DNA of 64,000 nucleotides. Source: Chamaea fasciata. Taxonomy: Eukaryota; Chordata; Aves; Passeriformes; Sylviidae. This document shows, piece by piece, positions 26,099 to 35,300 of this stretch. Within the stretch, counting starts at the first letter, position 1; each line of letters opens with the position of its first letter. The translations under genes and the position numbers were made by a program. Location: positions 61,837 through 125,836 of the forward strand of contig JARCOQ010000234.1 of the NCBI GenBank assembly GCA_029207755.1. The letters are read 5' to 3'. The notes beneath the pieces are model-generated. The model saw nothing but the letters and a program-made list of their open reading frames with translations. It ran no database searches and was not told the DNA's origin.

Positions 26099-27864
26099 CA
26101 GGGACACCTAGGGGACAGCCAGGGCACCCCCAGGGACACCAAGGGGACAGCCACGGCACCCCAGGGACACCTAGGGGACAGCCAGGGCACCCCAGGGACA
26201 CCCAGGGTACCCCCAGGGACACCTAGGGGACAGCCTGGGCACCCCCAGGGACAGCCGGGGCACCCCTAGAGCACCTCAGGGACACCCAGGGCACCCCCAG
26301 GGACACGTAGGGGACAGCTAGGGCACACCAGGGACAGCCCGGGCACCCCCAGGGACACCTAGGGGACAGCCAGGGCACCCCAGGGACACCCAGGGCACCC
26401 CCAGGGACACCTAGGGGACAGCCAGGGCATCCCCAGGGACACCAGAGCACCCCCAGGGACACCTAGGGGACAGCCAGGGCACTCCCAGGGACACCTAGGG
26501 GACAGGCAGGGCACCCTTGGGACAGCCAGGGCTCCCCCAGGGACAACTAGGGGACAGCCAGGGACCCCCAGGGACACCTAGGTGACAGCCAGGGCACTCC
26601 CAGGGACACCTAGGGGACAGGCAGGGCACCCTAGGGTCAGCCAGGGCTCCCCCAGGGACAACTAGGGGACAGCCAGGGAACCCCCAGGGACACCTAGGGG
26701 ACAGTCAGGGCACTCCAGGGACACCTAGGGGACAGCCAGAGCACCCCAAGGACAGCCAGGGCACCCCCAGGGACACCTCGGGGACAGGCAGGGCACCCCC
26801 AGGGACACCTAGGGGACAGCAAGGCACCCCGGGGACACCCTGGGCACCCCCAGGGACACATAAGGGACAGCCAGGGCACCCCAAGGAGAGCCAGGGCACC
26901 CCCAGGGACATCTAAGGGACAGCCAGGGTACCCCAGGGACACCAAGGGGACAGCCAGGGCACCCCCAGGGACACCTAGGGGACAGCTAGGGCACCCCAGG
27001 GACAGCCAGGGCCCCCCCAGGGATAGCCTGGGCATCCCCGGGGACACCTAGGGGACAGCCAGGGCACCCCAGGGACACCCAGGGCACCCCCAGGGACACC
27101 AAGGGGACAGCCAGGGCACCTCCAGGGACACCTATGGGACAGCCAGGGCACCCCCAGGGACACCAAGGGGACAGCCAGGGCACCTCCAGGGACACCTAGG
27201 GGACAGGCAGGGCACCCCCAGGGACAGCCAGGGTACCCCCAGGGACCCCTAGGGGACAGCCTGGGCACCCCCAGGGACAGCCGGGGCACCCCTAGAGCAC
27301 CTCAGGGACACCCAGGGCACCCCCAGGGACACGTAGGGGACAGCTAGGGCACACCAGGGACAGCCAGGGCACCTCCAGGGACACCTAGGGGACAGCCAGG
27401 GCACCCCAGGGACACCCAGGGCACCCCCAGGGACAGCTAGGGGACAGCCAGGGCATCCCCAGGGACACCAGAGCACCCCCAGGGACACTTAGGGGACAGC
27501 CAGGGCCCTCCCAGGGACACCAGGGTACACCCAGGGCCCCCCCAGGGACAGACAAGGCACCCCTAGGGACACCTATGGGACAGCCAGGGACCCCCAGGGA
27601 CAGCCAGGGCACCCCCAGGGACACCTAGGGGACAGCCAGGGCACCCCAGGGACGCCTTGGGGACAGCAAGGCACCCCAAGGACACCTAGGGGACAGCCAG
27701 GGCACCCCAGGGAAAGCCAGGGCACCCCAGGGACACCTAGGGGACAGCCAGGGACCCCCAGGGACAGCCAGGGCACCCCCAGGGACTCCAGGGCATCCCC
27801 AGGGACACCTAGGGGACAGGCAGGGCACCCCCAGGTACAGCCAGGGGACAGCCAGGGCCCCCCC
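26099..27864. repeat. Minisatellite array, block 7
   Basis: 31/32-bp minisatellite. From about 26655 it again follows the ~2.6-kb higher-order unit; a stretch of about 500 bp after copy 6 comes from another part of the array. Confidence 0.96.
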
Positions 27865-29169
27865 AGAGGTTGAAGGGGCCCCCCGCTCCAAACCCAGCAC
27901 GGATGCCTGCGTTGCGGCCCCCCAAAAACCCATGGCCGCACCCCGAGCTGATATCGACCCCCCCACAGCATCATTGATCCCCACCCGAGTGTCACTGACC
28001 CCCCCAATGTCATTGATGCCCCCCCAATATTCCATTGATCTTTCCTCAGCGTCGCTGACCCCCCCCAAAATTCCATTGATCCCCTCCACTTGATCCCGCC
28101 CTTTTTCTCCCCTCACGTTTCCCGCCCTTTTTCTCCCCTCACGTTTCCCGCACTTTTTCGTGGGGAACGACCCCTGAGGGGTCCTGTGGAAGGATTCTGG
28201 AGGTCCGAGGGGTGAATTTGGGGTTTGAAGGGAGGTTTTGGGGGGTCCCAGGGATGGATTTGGGGGTTTTTGGGGGTCCAAGGGATGGATTTGGGGGTCC
28301 CGGGGTGGATCTGGGGTCCTGGGGAGGTTTTGGGGGGTCCCAGGGGTGGATTTGGGGTTCATGGGGAGGGGTTTGGGGGTTTTTTGGGGCCTCAGGGGTG
28401 AATTTGGGGTCCGGGGAGAGGTTTTGGGGGTTTTTTTGGGGTCCCAGGGGTGAATTTGGGGTCTGGGGAGGGGTTTTTGGGGGTCCCTCACCTGCAGGGC
28501 GTCGCGGAGGTGGCAGGGGGAGGGGGCAGCGGGGGGGGCCCAGCGCCCACCCCCCCTTGGGCTTCAGGAGGGCGTCGATGAGACCGAAACAGCTCGGGGG
28601 GGGGGGGGGTCAAAAACGGGGGGGGGTCACGGGCTGGAACCCCCCAGTGCCCCCCAAACCACCCCCAGGGCCCCCCCGACCTCCAGGAGCCCGCAAAACC
28701 CTCCTCAGGTTCCTTTGATGCCTCAAATGGGCCGCCCAAACCTCCCGAAGATCCCCGAAAAACACCCACAGCAGCCCCTTGAGACTCCCCGCAGACCCCC
28801 CAAACCCCTCCAGGACAACTCGGGACCCCCAGGACCCCCCAAAATCCGCCCCCCCCTCCCCCTGAGGCCTCATTTGACCCGCTCCACGTTGCGGACAGGC
28901 ACCAGCTGATCAAGCCACAAGCACCAGCACCTGCGGGACTGGGATGGACTGGGAGCACTGGGAGGGTGATCAGAGAGAACTGGGATGGACGGGGAGTGGA
29001 CTGGGACGAACTGGCAGGCGTGTGGGGGTCCATGGTGGGCACACGGTGCCTTACTGGTCTGTACTGGGATGGGTCTAATGGCCCCAGGGGAGGGGGTGTG
29101 GCCACACTGGTCCAGACTGGGAGGGGTGTCACCATGGCGCCGGAGGCGGAGTCGAGGATACGAGCAAGG
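27865..29169 (-). repeat. Cassette copy 7
   Basis: Last cassette of the left array. Combines GTGGATCTGGGG (as in copies 1, 2 and 8) with the seven-T tract (as in 6 and 8). The tail reads GATACGAGCAAGG, a private change. Exon-like block intact. Confidence 0.9.
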
Positions 29170-30858
29170 CAGGGACACCTAGGGGACAGCCAGGGCACCC
29201 CCAGGGACACCTAGGGGACAGCCAGGGCACCCCAGGGACACCTAGGGGACAGCCAGGGCACCCACAGGGACACTCAGGGCACCCCAGGGACACCTAGGGG
29301 ACATCAAGGGCACCCCAGAGGCAGCCACGGCACCCCACAGATAGCCAGGGAACCCCCAGGGACACCTAAGGGACAGCCAGGGCACCCCCAGGGACACCTA
29401 AGGAACAGCCAGGGCACCCCCAGGGACACCAATGGGACAGCCAGGGCACCCCCAGGGACACCTATAGGAAAGCCTGGGCACCCCAGGGACAGCCAGGGAA
29501 CCCCAGGGACACCTAGGGGACAGCCAGGGCCCCCCAGGGACACCTAGAAGACAGCCAGGGCCCCCTCAGGGACAGCCAGGGCCCCCCAAGTGACAGCAAG
29601 GGCACCTCCAGGGACACCAAAGGGACAGCCAGGGCACCCCAGGGACAACTACGGGAAAGCCAGGGCACCCCTACGGACACCTAAAGGAAAGCCTGGGTAC
29701 CCCAGGGACAGCCAGGGCACCCCAGGGACACCCAGGGCACCGCCAGGGACAGCTAGGGGACAGCCAGGGCACCCACAGGGACACCCAGGGCACCCCCAGG
29801 GACACCTAGGGGACAGCCAGGACACCCCATGGGACACCTAGGGGACAGGCAGGGCACCCCCAGGGACACCTAGGGGACAGCAAGGCACCCCAGGGACACC
29901 CTGGGCACCCCCAGGGACACATAAGGGACAGCCAGGGCACCCCAAGGAGAGCCAGGGCACCCCCAGGGACATCTAAGGGACAGCTAGGGCACCCCCAGGG
30001 ACACCTAGGGGACAGCCAGGGCACCCCAGGGACACCCAGGGCACCCCCAGGGACACCAAGGGGACAGCCAGGGCACCTCAGGGACACCTATGGGACAGCC
30101 AGGGCACCCCCAGGGACACCAAGGGGACAGCCAGGGCACCCCGAGGGACACCAAGGGGACAGCCACGGCACCCCAGGGACACCTAGGGGACAGCCAGGGC
30201 GCCCCCAGGGACACATAGGGGACAGCCAGGGTACCCCCAGGGACCCCTAGGGGACAGCCTGGGCACCCCCAGGGACAGCCGGGGCACCCCTAGAGCACCC
30301 CAGGGCACCCCCAGGGACACGTAGGGGACAGCTAGGGCACAGCAGGGACAGCCAGGGCACCCCCAGGGACACCTAGGGGACAGCCAGGGCATCCCCAGGG
30401 ACACTTAGGGGACAGCCAGGGCCCTCTCAGGGACACCAGGGTACCCCCAGGGCCCCCCCAGGGACAGACAAGGCACCCCTAGGGGATAGTCAGGGCACCC
30501 CCAGGGACACCTAAAAGACAGCCAGGGCAGCCCTGGGACACCTAGGGGACAGCCAGGGCACCCCCGGGGACACCTAAGAGACAGCCAGGGCACCCCAGGG
30601 ACAACTAGGGGACAGCCAGGGCACCCCCAGGGACACCTAGGGGACAGCCAGGGCATCCCAGGGACAGTCAGGTCCCCCCAAGGGACACCTAGTGGACAGC
30701 CCGTGGACCCCAAGGGACACCTAGGGGACAGCCAGGGCACTCCAGGGACACCTAGGGGACAGCCAGGGCAACCCCAGGGACAGCCAGAGCACCCCAGGGA
30801 CACCTAGGGGACAGCCGGGGCGCCCCCAGGGCCACCTAGGGGAAAGCCAGGGCACCCA
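29170..30858. repeat. Minisatellite array, block 8 (right end of left array)
   Basis: Final 1.7 kb of the left array. It contains segments shared with block 2 (for example CACAGATAGCCAGGGAACC near 29335 and CTACGGGAAAGCC near 29648), so it is not a simple continuation of the 2.6-kb units. The repeat stops abruptly near 30858, after AAGCCAGGGCACCCAGAG, where single-copy DNA begins. Confidence 0.95.
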
Positions 30859-30923
30859 GAGCTCCAAGTGCTCTCCAAGGCAGGCTCAAAACCCTTACCA
30901 ACGATTGGCTTTAATAAAGCAAC

Positions 30924-30964
30924 TCACACAAAGTCACCAGCACCACACGGTTGGTCTGTAACGG
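30924..30964 (-). CDS. Candidate last coding exon of a minus-strand membrane-protein gene
   Basis: The minus strand has a good acceptor (CATATTTTGTTGCAG) followed by a block that continues the frame of the exon at 31007-31134. It encodes a C-terminus of about TVTDQPCGAGDFV and then TGA at 30926-30924. A second in-frame AG lies 9 nt further on, so two endings differing by three residues are possible. ATTAAA lies just after the stop (complement of 910-915 past 30000). The 3' UTR end is not visible. The left minisatellite starts about 65 bp further on. Family not recognised. Confidence 0.4.
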
Positions 30965-31006
30965 CTGCAACAAAATATGCCCTCCTGGAAGCAGTTCAGC
31001 ACTTAC

Positions 31007-31134
31007 TGATCACTTCTTTGTTTTGGCACTTCCCAGCCAGGGCCTGCGGGGCCTCCTGCAGATGCAGGTCTTCGCTGACAAGGCTCCACTTGTGCAGCAG
31101 CAGCAGGATTAGGGGCAGGAGCAGGAGCAGCTCC
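31007..31134 (-). CDS. Candidate exon with a transmembrane segment
   Basis: A 128-nt minus-strand exon lies between TTCTAAAATTTCAG (acceptor) and GATCA|GTAAGT (near-consensus donor). In the frame set by the upstream exon it begins with a Leu-rich hydrophobic run, ELLLLLPLILLLL, then HKWSLVSEDLHLQE and CQNKEVI. This pattern suggests a single-pass membrane helix followed by a short cytoplasmic tail with a basic residue at the boundary. The exon ends in phase 1 and joins 30964 without a stop. A second frame is also open, so the call rests on the hydrophobic run and phase continuity. I infer a small type I or similar membrane protein; the gene is not recognised. Confidence 0.42.
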
Positions 31135-31410
31135 CTGAAATTTTAGAAAATATTAGAAAAATACAGGCAAAAATCTCACCTCTGTCCTCCCCTAAGAACA
31201 TCCCTAGGACATCATCCCAGTTTTTCCCAGCTAGGAGCTGCAAGGAATTCAGGCAGGGGAATTGACATCAGGGAACAGCTTTGTAAAGTCAAAGGCAGAA
31301 AGAGAAGATCCACCAGCAAAGGGCAGGAAAGGGGAAAGGTTTCTGAAAACATTTCTGCAGTCTAATTAATAATTATTTCTGCTTCCCCAGCGAGAAGAAC
31401 ACAAACTCAC

Positions 31411-31478
31411 AGCCATTCAGGCCTGACAGTCCCCTGCAGCCAGAGCTCAGCACACATCCACAGAAGCAAGTCCAGCAT
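31411..31478 (-). CDS. Candidate exon upstream of the transmembrane exon
   Basis: A 68-nt minus-strand exon. Its acceptor is preceded by an unusually long T tract (the complement of the A run at 31484-31513) ending in CTTTCAG; its donor is GGCT|GTGAGT. The frame reads MLDLLLWMCAELWLQG, then TVRPEW, and ends in phase 2, which fits the next exon exactly and runs into the Leu-rich segment. Its ATG at the exon start could be internal or initiating. An upstream block at about 32294-32430 ends in phase 0 at TTGCAG|GTGGGT and could precede it. Confidence 0.38.
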
Positions 31479-31483
31479 CTGAA

Positions 31484-31532
31484 AGAAAAAAAAAAAAAAA
31501 AAAAAAAAAAAAACAACAAAAAAACACAATCA
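31484..31532. repeat. Poly-A tract (poly-T on the minus strand)
   Basis: About 30 consecutive A, then CAACAAAAAAACAC. There is no clear retroelement body beside it on the + strand. On the minus strand it forms the pyrimidine tract of the candidate acceptor at 31479. It could be a retroposon tail or a slippage-expanded polypyrimidine tract. Confidence 0.9.
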
Positions 31533-32293
31533 AACCAGAAGGAAAAGGTGATTCCTTTGGGTTCAAAGTTATTTCAAGTTCTTAAAGCCCAACACAGCTG
31601 ATAGGAGAAACAGAGTCAGGACTCCTGGCAGACAGAGGGTGTTTTCCCCCCCAGGGGACTGCAGAGGAATTGTCTGGGACTTGGACTGTCCCTCGGGGTG
31701 ACACCAGTTGCTGTGACTTTTATCATTCCATATGTTTGACTCCCAAAACTTCCCAGCCCAGGGGCTTGAGCTGACAGGGCAGCACAAAGATTGTTCTCTG
31801 TGTGGTGCCCAGATTTGGGGTTCACTGTCACCTTTGCTAGTTTAGATGAATTATACCCACGGCCCCGAATTCCCTGCTCAGTTCCTGCTGCAATAACCTC
31901 ACAGTGCCTCACAGAGCATGGATATTCCCACGCAGAGCTGCTGCTTGAATGCCAGATGTGTCAGGAACCAGCAGAGCTTCCAAGGAAGCTCAGCAGGATG
32001 GGGACAGGATAGGTTTCTATTCCATAGATTTGGTTAATTCTAACCCTCATCCCCTGGGGGTCACCTGTCAGATTTCCCTGGAATTCAGCCACCCCCTGAG
32101 CTCGGGCTCCAGGTGATGTTTCAGAGCAGGAGAAGGCACTGGCCGGCCTGTGCTGAGGCAGCCCCTGTGCCCTCGGGAGGACACAGCTCCCTGTAGGAGC
32201 TCAGCTCCTTTCCGAGTCCCAGCAGTGGCCTCTGCAAGCGCCTTTCCCTCAGGCAAGGGATGCCCATCCCTGCCTTCAGCACACCTCCAGTGG

Positions 32294-32430
32294 GACCCAC
32301 CTGCAAAAGCTTTCCATCACTTCTGCACTCCGGCTGGCTCCCTGGAAAAGTCCAGACTTCATCCAAACGAAACTCCATCCCACTCAAACCTTTGATTTTG
32401 AGGCATCTCCGAGGGCCGTTGCTCTGGATT
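32294..32430 (-). other. Possible exon with good donor, start unclear
   Basis: On the minus strand AAAGCTTTTGCAG|GTGGGT is a good donor. The preceding open frame reads GLSGMEFRLDEVWTFPGSQP and then ECRSDGKLLQ, and ends in phase 0, compatible with the exon at 31411-31478. An acceptor CTCCTCCCTCACAG lies at about 32435, but that junction brings a stop into the relevant frame, so the true start would have to be a weaker AG. Protein not recognised. Confidence 0.22.
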
Positions 32431-32489
32431 TAATTTCTGTGAGGGAGGAGCACCTTGGCTTTAATGCTGCCGATGGGTGATGTCCTCAG

Positions 32490-32960
32490 GCTGAAAGGGA
32501 GGGGATTTGGGGTGGCCAGGACATCCCTGGCAACTGTGTGGGAGCTCCGGGAGGTGGGAATTGCTGTCTGAGCCCCTCTGCAGACAGCCCGAGCCGCCGT
32601 TCCCGGGCAATGCCAGCTGTTCCCTGGGGAGCTCTTGGGCTGTGGGTGCCTCTGTCCGGGCTGCAGCATCTCCCCGTGCCCGGCGGGAGCAGCCCCTGGC
32701 CGAGGAGCCGCGGCAGCCCCGGGGCCGTGTCCGTGCCAGCCCCGAGCCCGGCCCCGGGCCCTGCGTTTGGCCGCCGCTGCCACGGGCGGGGCCCCGCAGG
32801 CACAGCTCCTCCCCTGCACATCATCCCAGGGCTGCTGGCCCCGCTGGGGCTGCCGGCCTCCTTCCTCCCTGCGCCTCCGGGCACCCGGGACACCTGCAGG
32901 AAACCCCGAGGGACACTGCAGGCGGCACGGGGGGGCACCGAGGCCTCCGGCCAGAAAAGC
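32490..32960. other. GC-rich region without a convincing gene
   Basis: Overlapping open frames occur on both strands, all Pro/Ala/Gly/Arg-rich, as expected for GC-rich DNA. On the minus strand an acceptor-like CCCCTCCCTTTCAG ends near 32491. I see no frame that stands out. Confidence 0.4.
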
Positions 32961-33007
32961 AGCCCCGGCCTCAGCAGCTGCCATCAGTTTGGCCCGGCAA
33001 CACTCAC

Positions 33008-33159
33008 CTGCAGGAAACGCCCCTGTGCGGGTGGGACCGGCCCTGCCTCTCTCCAGAACTTTGGCCGTGGAAGAAGGGAAGCCTCAGGACTTGTCCTGCT
33101 CCTTTCCGCCCAGAAAGAGACTTTGTGTAAGTACTTTTACGGCAGCTGTTGAGTAAATC
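33008..33159 (-). CDS. Candidate internal exon of the minus-strand gene
   Basis: A 152-nt minus-strand block with an excellent acceptor (TTTCCTGTCCTTTCCAG) and a strong donor (TGCAG|GTGAGT). One frame is open throughout: DLLNSCRKSTYTKSLSGRKG, then a basic stretch ending HRGVSCR. It enters in phase 0, which matches the short exon at 33294-33317, and leaves in phase 2. It does not join directly to the exon at 31411, so at least one more exon would lie between. No family recognised. Confidence 0.33.
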
Positions 33160-33293
33160 CTGGAAAGGACAGGAAATCAGCGTCACTGGAAGAGCTTTGT
33201 GCTGTCGTGACCTGCCAGCCAGTTCTGCCCTCGAGCCATTCCAGGGGCTGGTGTGTGAAGCAGCTTTGGCAGAGAAGGCGGCACTGCACTTAC

Positions 33294-33317
33294 CTTAGTG
33301 GGGCCAAGCGTTGCCAT
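33294..33317 (-). CDS. Candidate first coding segment (MATLGPTK)
   Basis: The minus strand reads AGGATGG, with A at -3 and G at +4 (strong Kozak context), then eight codons, MATLGPTK, and a near-perfect donor AAG|GTAAGT. The next exon (33159) continues the frame. Upstream lies a CpG island with promoter motifs in a suitable position. The coding potential of eight codons cannot be tested alone, so this rests on signal quality and phase. Confidence 0.3.
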
Positions 33318-33350
33318 CCTATGGAGGTCCATCCCCATAATGCAGAGATT

Positions 33351-33472
33351 GGTTCAGCTGCTTGGAGCAGAGTCCGGGTAATGCCAAGGTGCTGAGTTCG
33401 ATTCTCAAACGGTCCGTCTGCTTGAGAGTCAGATTTTAGGATCCCTCTCAGGCTCAGTATATCCTGTGACCT
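33351..33472 (+). mobile_element. Degenerate tRNA-Ile-derived SINE with CR1-like tail (TguSINE1-like)
   Basis: Aligned by eye, the head follows the tRNA-Ile gene pattern: GGTT..AGCT (A-box region), TTGGAGCAGAG, TAATGCCAAGGT, and a B box GAGTTCGATTC at 33394-33404, then ACGGTCC. The tail GGATCCCTCTCAGGCTCAG / TATATCCTGTGA resembles the 3' end of avian CR1 elements (GGTCCCTTCCAACTCAGAATATTCTGTGA-type). A tRNA-Ile head with a CR1 tail is the known architecture of TguSINE1 in passerine birds. The copy is diverged and short. Confidence 0.6.
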
Positions 33473-33589
33473 GGAAATAAGAGGAAAATTCTCGGCTGAG
33501 TTTTAATAAAACAGCTTTTGCCATTGCAGGGTGTGAGCTGCACTCGGTGATTTTCGGCCGCGATGAGCCCCACGAGCATTCCGCCCTTC

Positions 33590-34460
33590 CTTGCCGCCAT
33601 CTTGGTTGCGTCTGAGGCCACTTCCGGTCCCGCCGGCATCTTTTTTGCGGCACCGCTAAGGCCCCCGGCAGGTGTTTACACAGACGCCTGACTAAATCCA
33701 CGAATCCGAACCCGGAGGCGGCGCGGATGAGCACATGGCCGGTGTCTGCACACCTGGAAACGCCGCGGAAAATTGCGCCCGGGCGGCGCTGTAGTCGGGG
33801 TTTTTGTGCAGGCATCTGCGTAAACGCCTACAGGGTCCTTATTTTTTCCCGCCCTTTTGGCCGCCCTTTTTGGAAGGTCGGGCGCCTCGCGCCTCGGCGC
33901 CATTTTGTGAGGGGCGACACGTGACTTCCGCTTTTCCTTGCCGCCATCTTGGTTGCTCCTGAGGCCACTTCCGTCCCGGCCGCCATGTTCTTTGTGGCTC
34001 GGCATAGGCCTCCGCCAGGTGTTTACGCAGACGCCTGACTAAATCAACGAATCTGAACGCGGACGCGTCGCGACTGAGCACACGGCCCGTGTCCCCACAC
34101 CTGGAAACGCCGCGGAAAATTGCCCCCGGGCGGCGCCGTAGTCGGGGTTTTGTGCAGGCAGCTGCATAATCACCTATAGGGTCCTTATTTTTCCCGCCCT
34201 TTTGGCCGCCCTTTTTAGAAGGTCAGGCGCCTCGCGTCTCGCCGCCATCTTGGTAGTGGAACCCACTAAAATGCCCCCTCGGCCGCTCACACAAGCGCCT
34301 GACTCAATGGACTGCCGCCCGCGGCGCCGCTGCGCCCCCATCCCGTGTCCGCACACCCGCAGACGCCGCGGAAAATCGCGCCCGGACGGCTCCGGGGTCC
34401 GGGTGGCGCGCGCAGGCAGCCGGCTGCCACGCGCCCGGGCTCCTTGCCTTTTTCCCTCCC
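33590..34460. promoter_or_regulatory. CpG island of three tandem promoter-like units with YY1/ETS motifs
   Basis: Three diverged direct repeats start at about 33590, 33937 and 34238. Each opens with GCCGCCATCTTGG (33593-33605, 33940-33952, 34241-34253), a consensus YY1 site. The first two follow with ETS-type CACTTCCG and CAGGTGTTTAC. All three share CGCCTGACT and CGCCGCGGAAAAT. The first two contain TTTTCCCGCCC, E2F-like. Extra sites include CACGTGAC (33919-33926), GGCCGCCATGTTC near 33980 and TGACTCA at 34300. On the minus strand each YY1 site reads CCAAGATGGCGGC, the arrangement found over start codons of many housekeeping genes. Transcription could go either way; the candidate minus-strand gene lies directly downstream. 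Confidence 0.6.
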
Positions 34461-34551
34461 TTTCGGCCCCGAGCTGCGGGCGGGCGGGCGGCAGCGCCGC
34501 CCCCGAGCTCACAATGCGGGGCTGCCACGCGCGTCGGGGACGGGCGGGGGG

Positions 34552-34750
34552 GGACAGCTGCACTACCGCTCTTTGCCCACAGGGTGGCAGCACTGCCGCA
34601 CGGCTCCGGCGGGACGGTCATGGGGGACAGCTGCACTACCGCTCTTTGCCCACAGGGTGGCAGCATTGCCGCACAGATCAGGCGGGACGGGCGGGGGGGA
34701 AGCTGCACTACCGCTCTCTGCCCACAGGGTGGCAGCACTGCCGCGCGGCG
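34552..34750 (+). promoter_or_regulatory. Three tandem ~73-bp units, each with a CTCF-like site
   Basis: Each unit contains CCACAGGGTGGCAG (34577-34590, 34650-34663, 34722-34735), matching 12 of 14 positions of the CTCF core CCASYAGRKGGCRS. Nine bases upstream of each lies TGCACTACC (34559, 34632, 34704), resembling the upstream sub-motif reported at a subset of CTCF sites. All three have the same orientation and spacing. They lie at the edge of the CpG island, next to the AT-rich region. Role as insulator or loop anchor is inference. Confidence 0.5.
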
Positions 34751-34884
34751 GCGCGGAGCGGAGCCATAAACGAACGTGCCCAGAAATGCCCTTCCGAACA
34801 GCCTCCGGAATAAATGGCCCAAAAGACCCCCGAGCACACCTGCGAGAACCCTGCCAGCAACCAGACCGAAACAAAAAAGCCTTT

Positions 34885-35300
34885 CGTTCAGGCTCTATTT
34901 CAATATTTTTTATCTTTGTGATTCTGATATTTACATTAATCATTACAATTCAGCTTTTATATTATGTACATTATACATCATGTATTATGTTTATTATACT
35001 ATTATATTTATTATATATATAAAGTATAGAAAGTTATATATAAAATAATTTATTATTTATTATGTAATGTTATAAATAATCATACATTTCATTTAAATAT
35101 CATGATTATGTACATTATAGATGTTTATATTATGTATATTATATATATTTATAAAACGTGTAGTATGTAATAATATATTGTGTATTTATCATTTATATTA
35201 TTTTTCATATCCTATACTTTTTGTTATTTTTCTTTTTCATTATTTTTTAATTCGTTTGTTTATATTTTAAACGATATTTTACACTAGATGAATTCATTAA
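34885..35300. repeat. AT-rich low-complexity region
   Basis: Almost pure A/T with degenerate TATTATGTACATTATA-like units. It marks a sharp change from the GC-rich island. No gene. Confidence 0.85.

Noticed and set aside
1..30858. Hundreds of Pro/Gly/Trp/Cys-rich minus-strand frames (VPWLSPRCPWGCPGCP-type) as repeat proteins
   Set aside because: They occur in several frames at once and change frame with every indel. They follow from a unit that lacks stop codons, and there is no start, promoter or splice context.
1..30858. CRISPR array
   Set aside because: Repeats are directly adjacent and degenerate, with no unique spacers, and the DNA is of vertebrate type.
31146..31260. Extra exon between the two membrane-gene exons (acceptor CCTTGCAG, donor CAGAG|GTGAGA)
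   Set aside because: Signals are good, but including it brings stops into the frame that runs into the transmembrane segment; it may be an alternative non-coding exon.
34885..35300. Replication origin or matrix-attachment region
   Set aside because: AT-richness alone does not support it; no further signal was seen.
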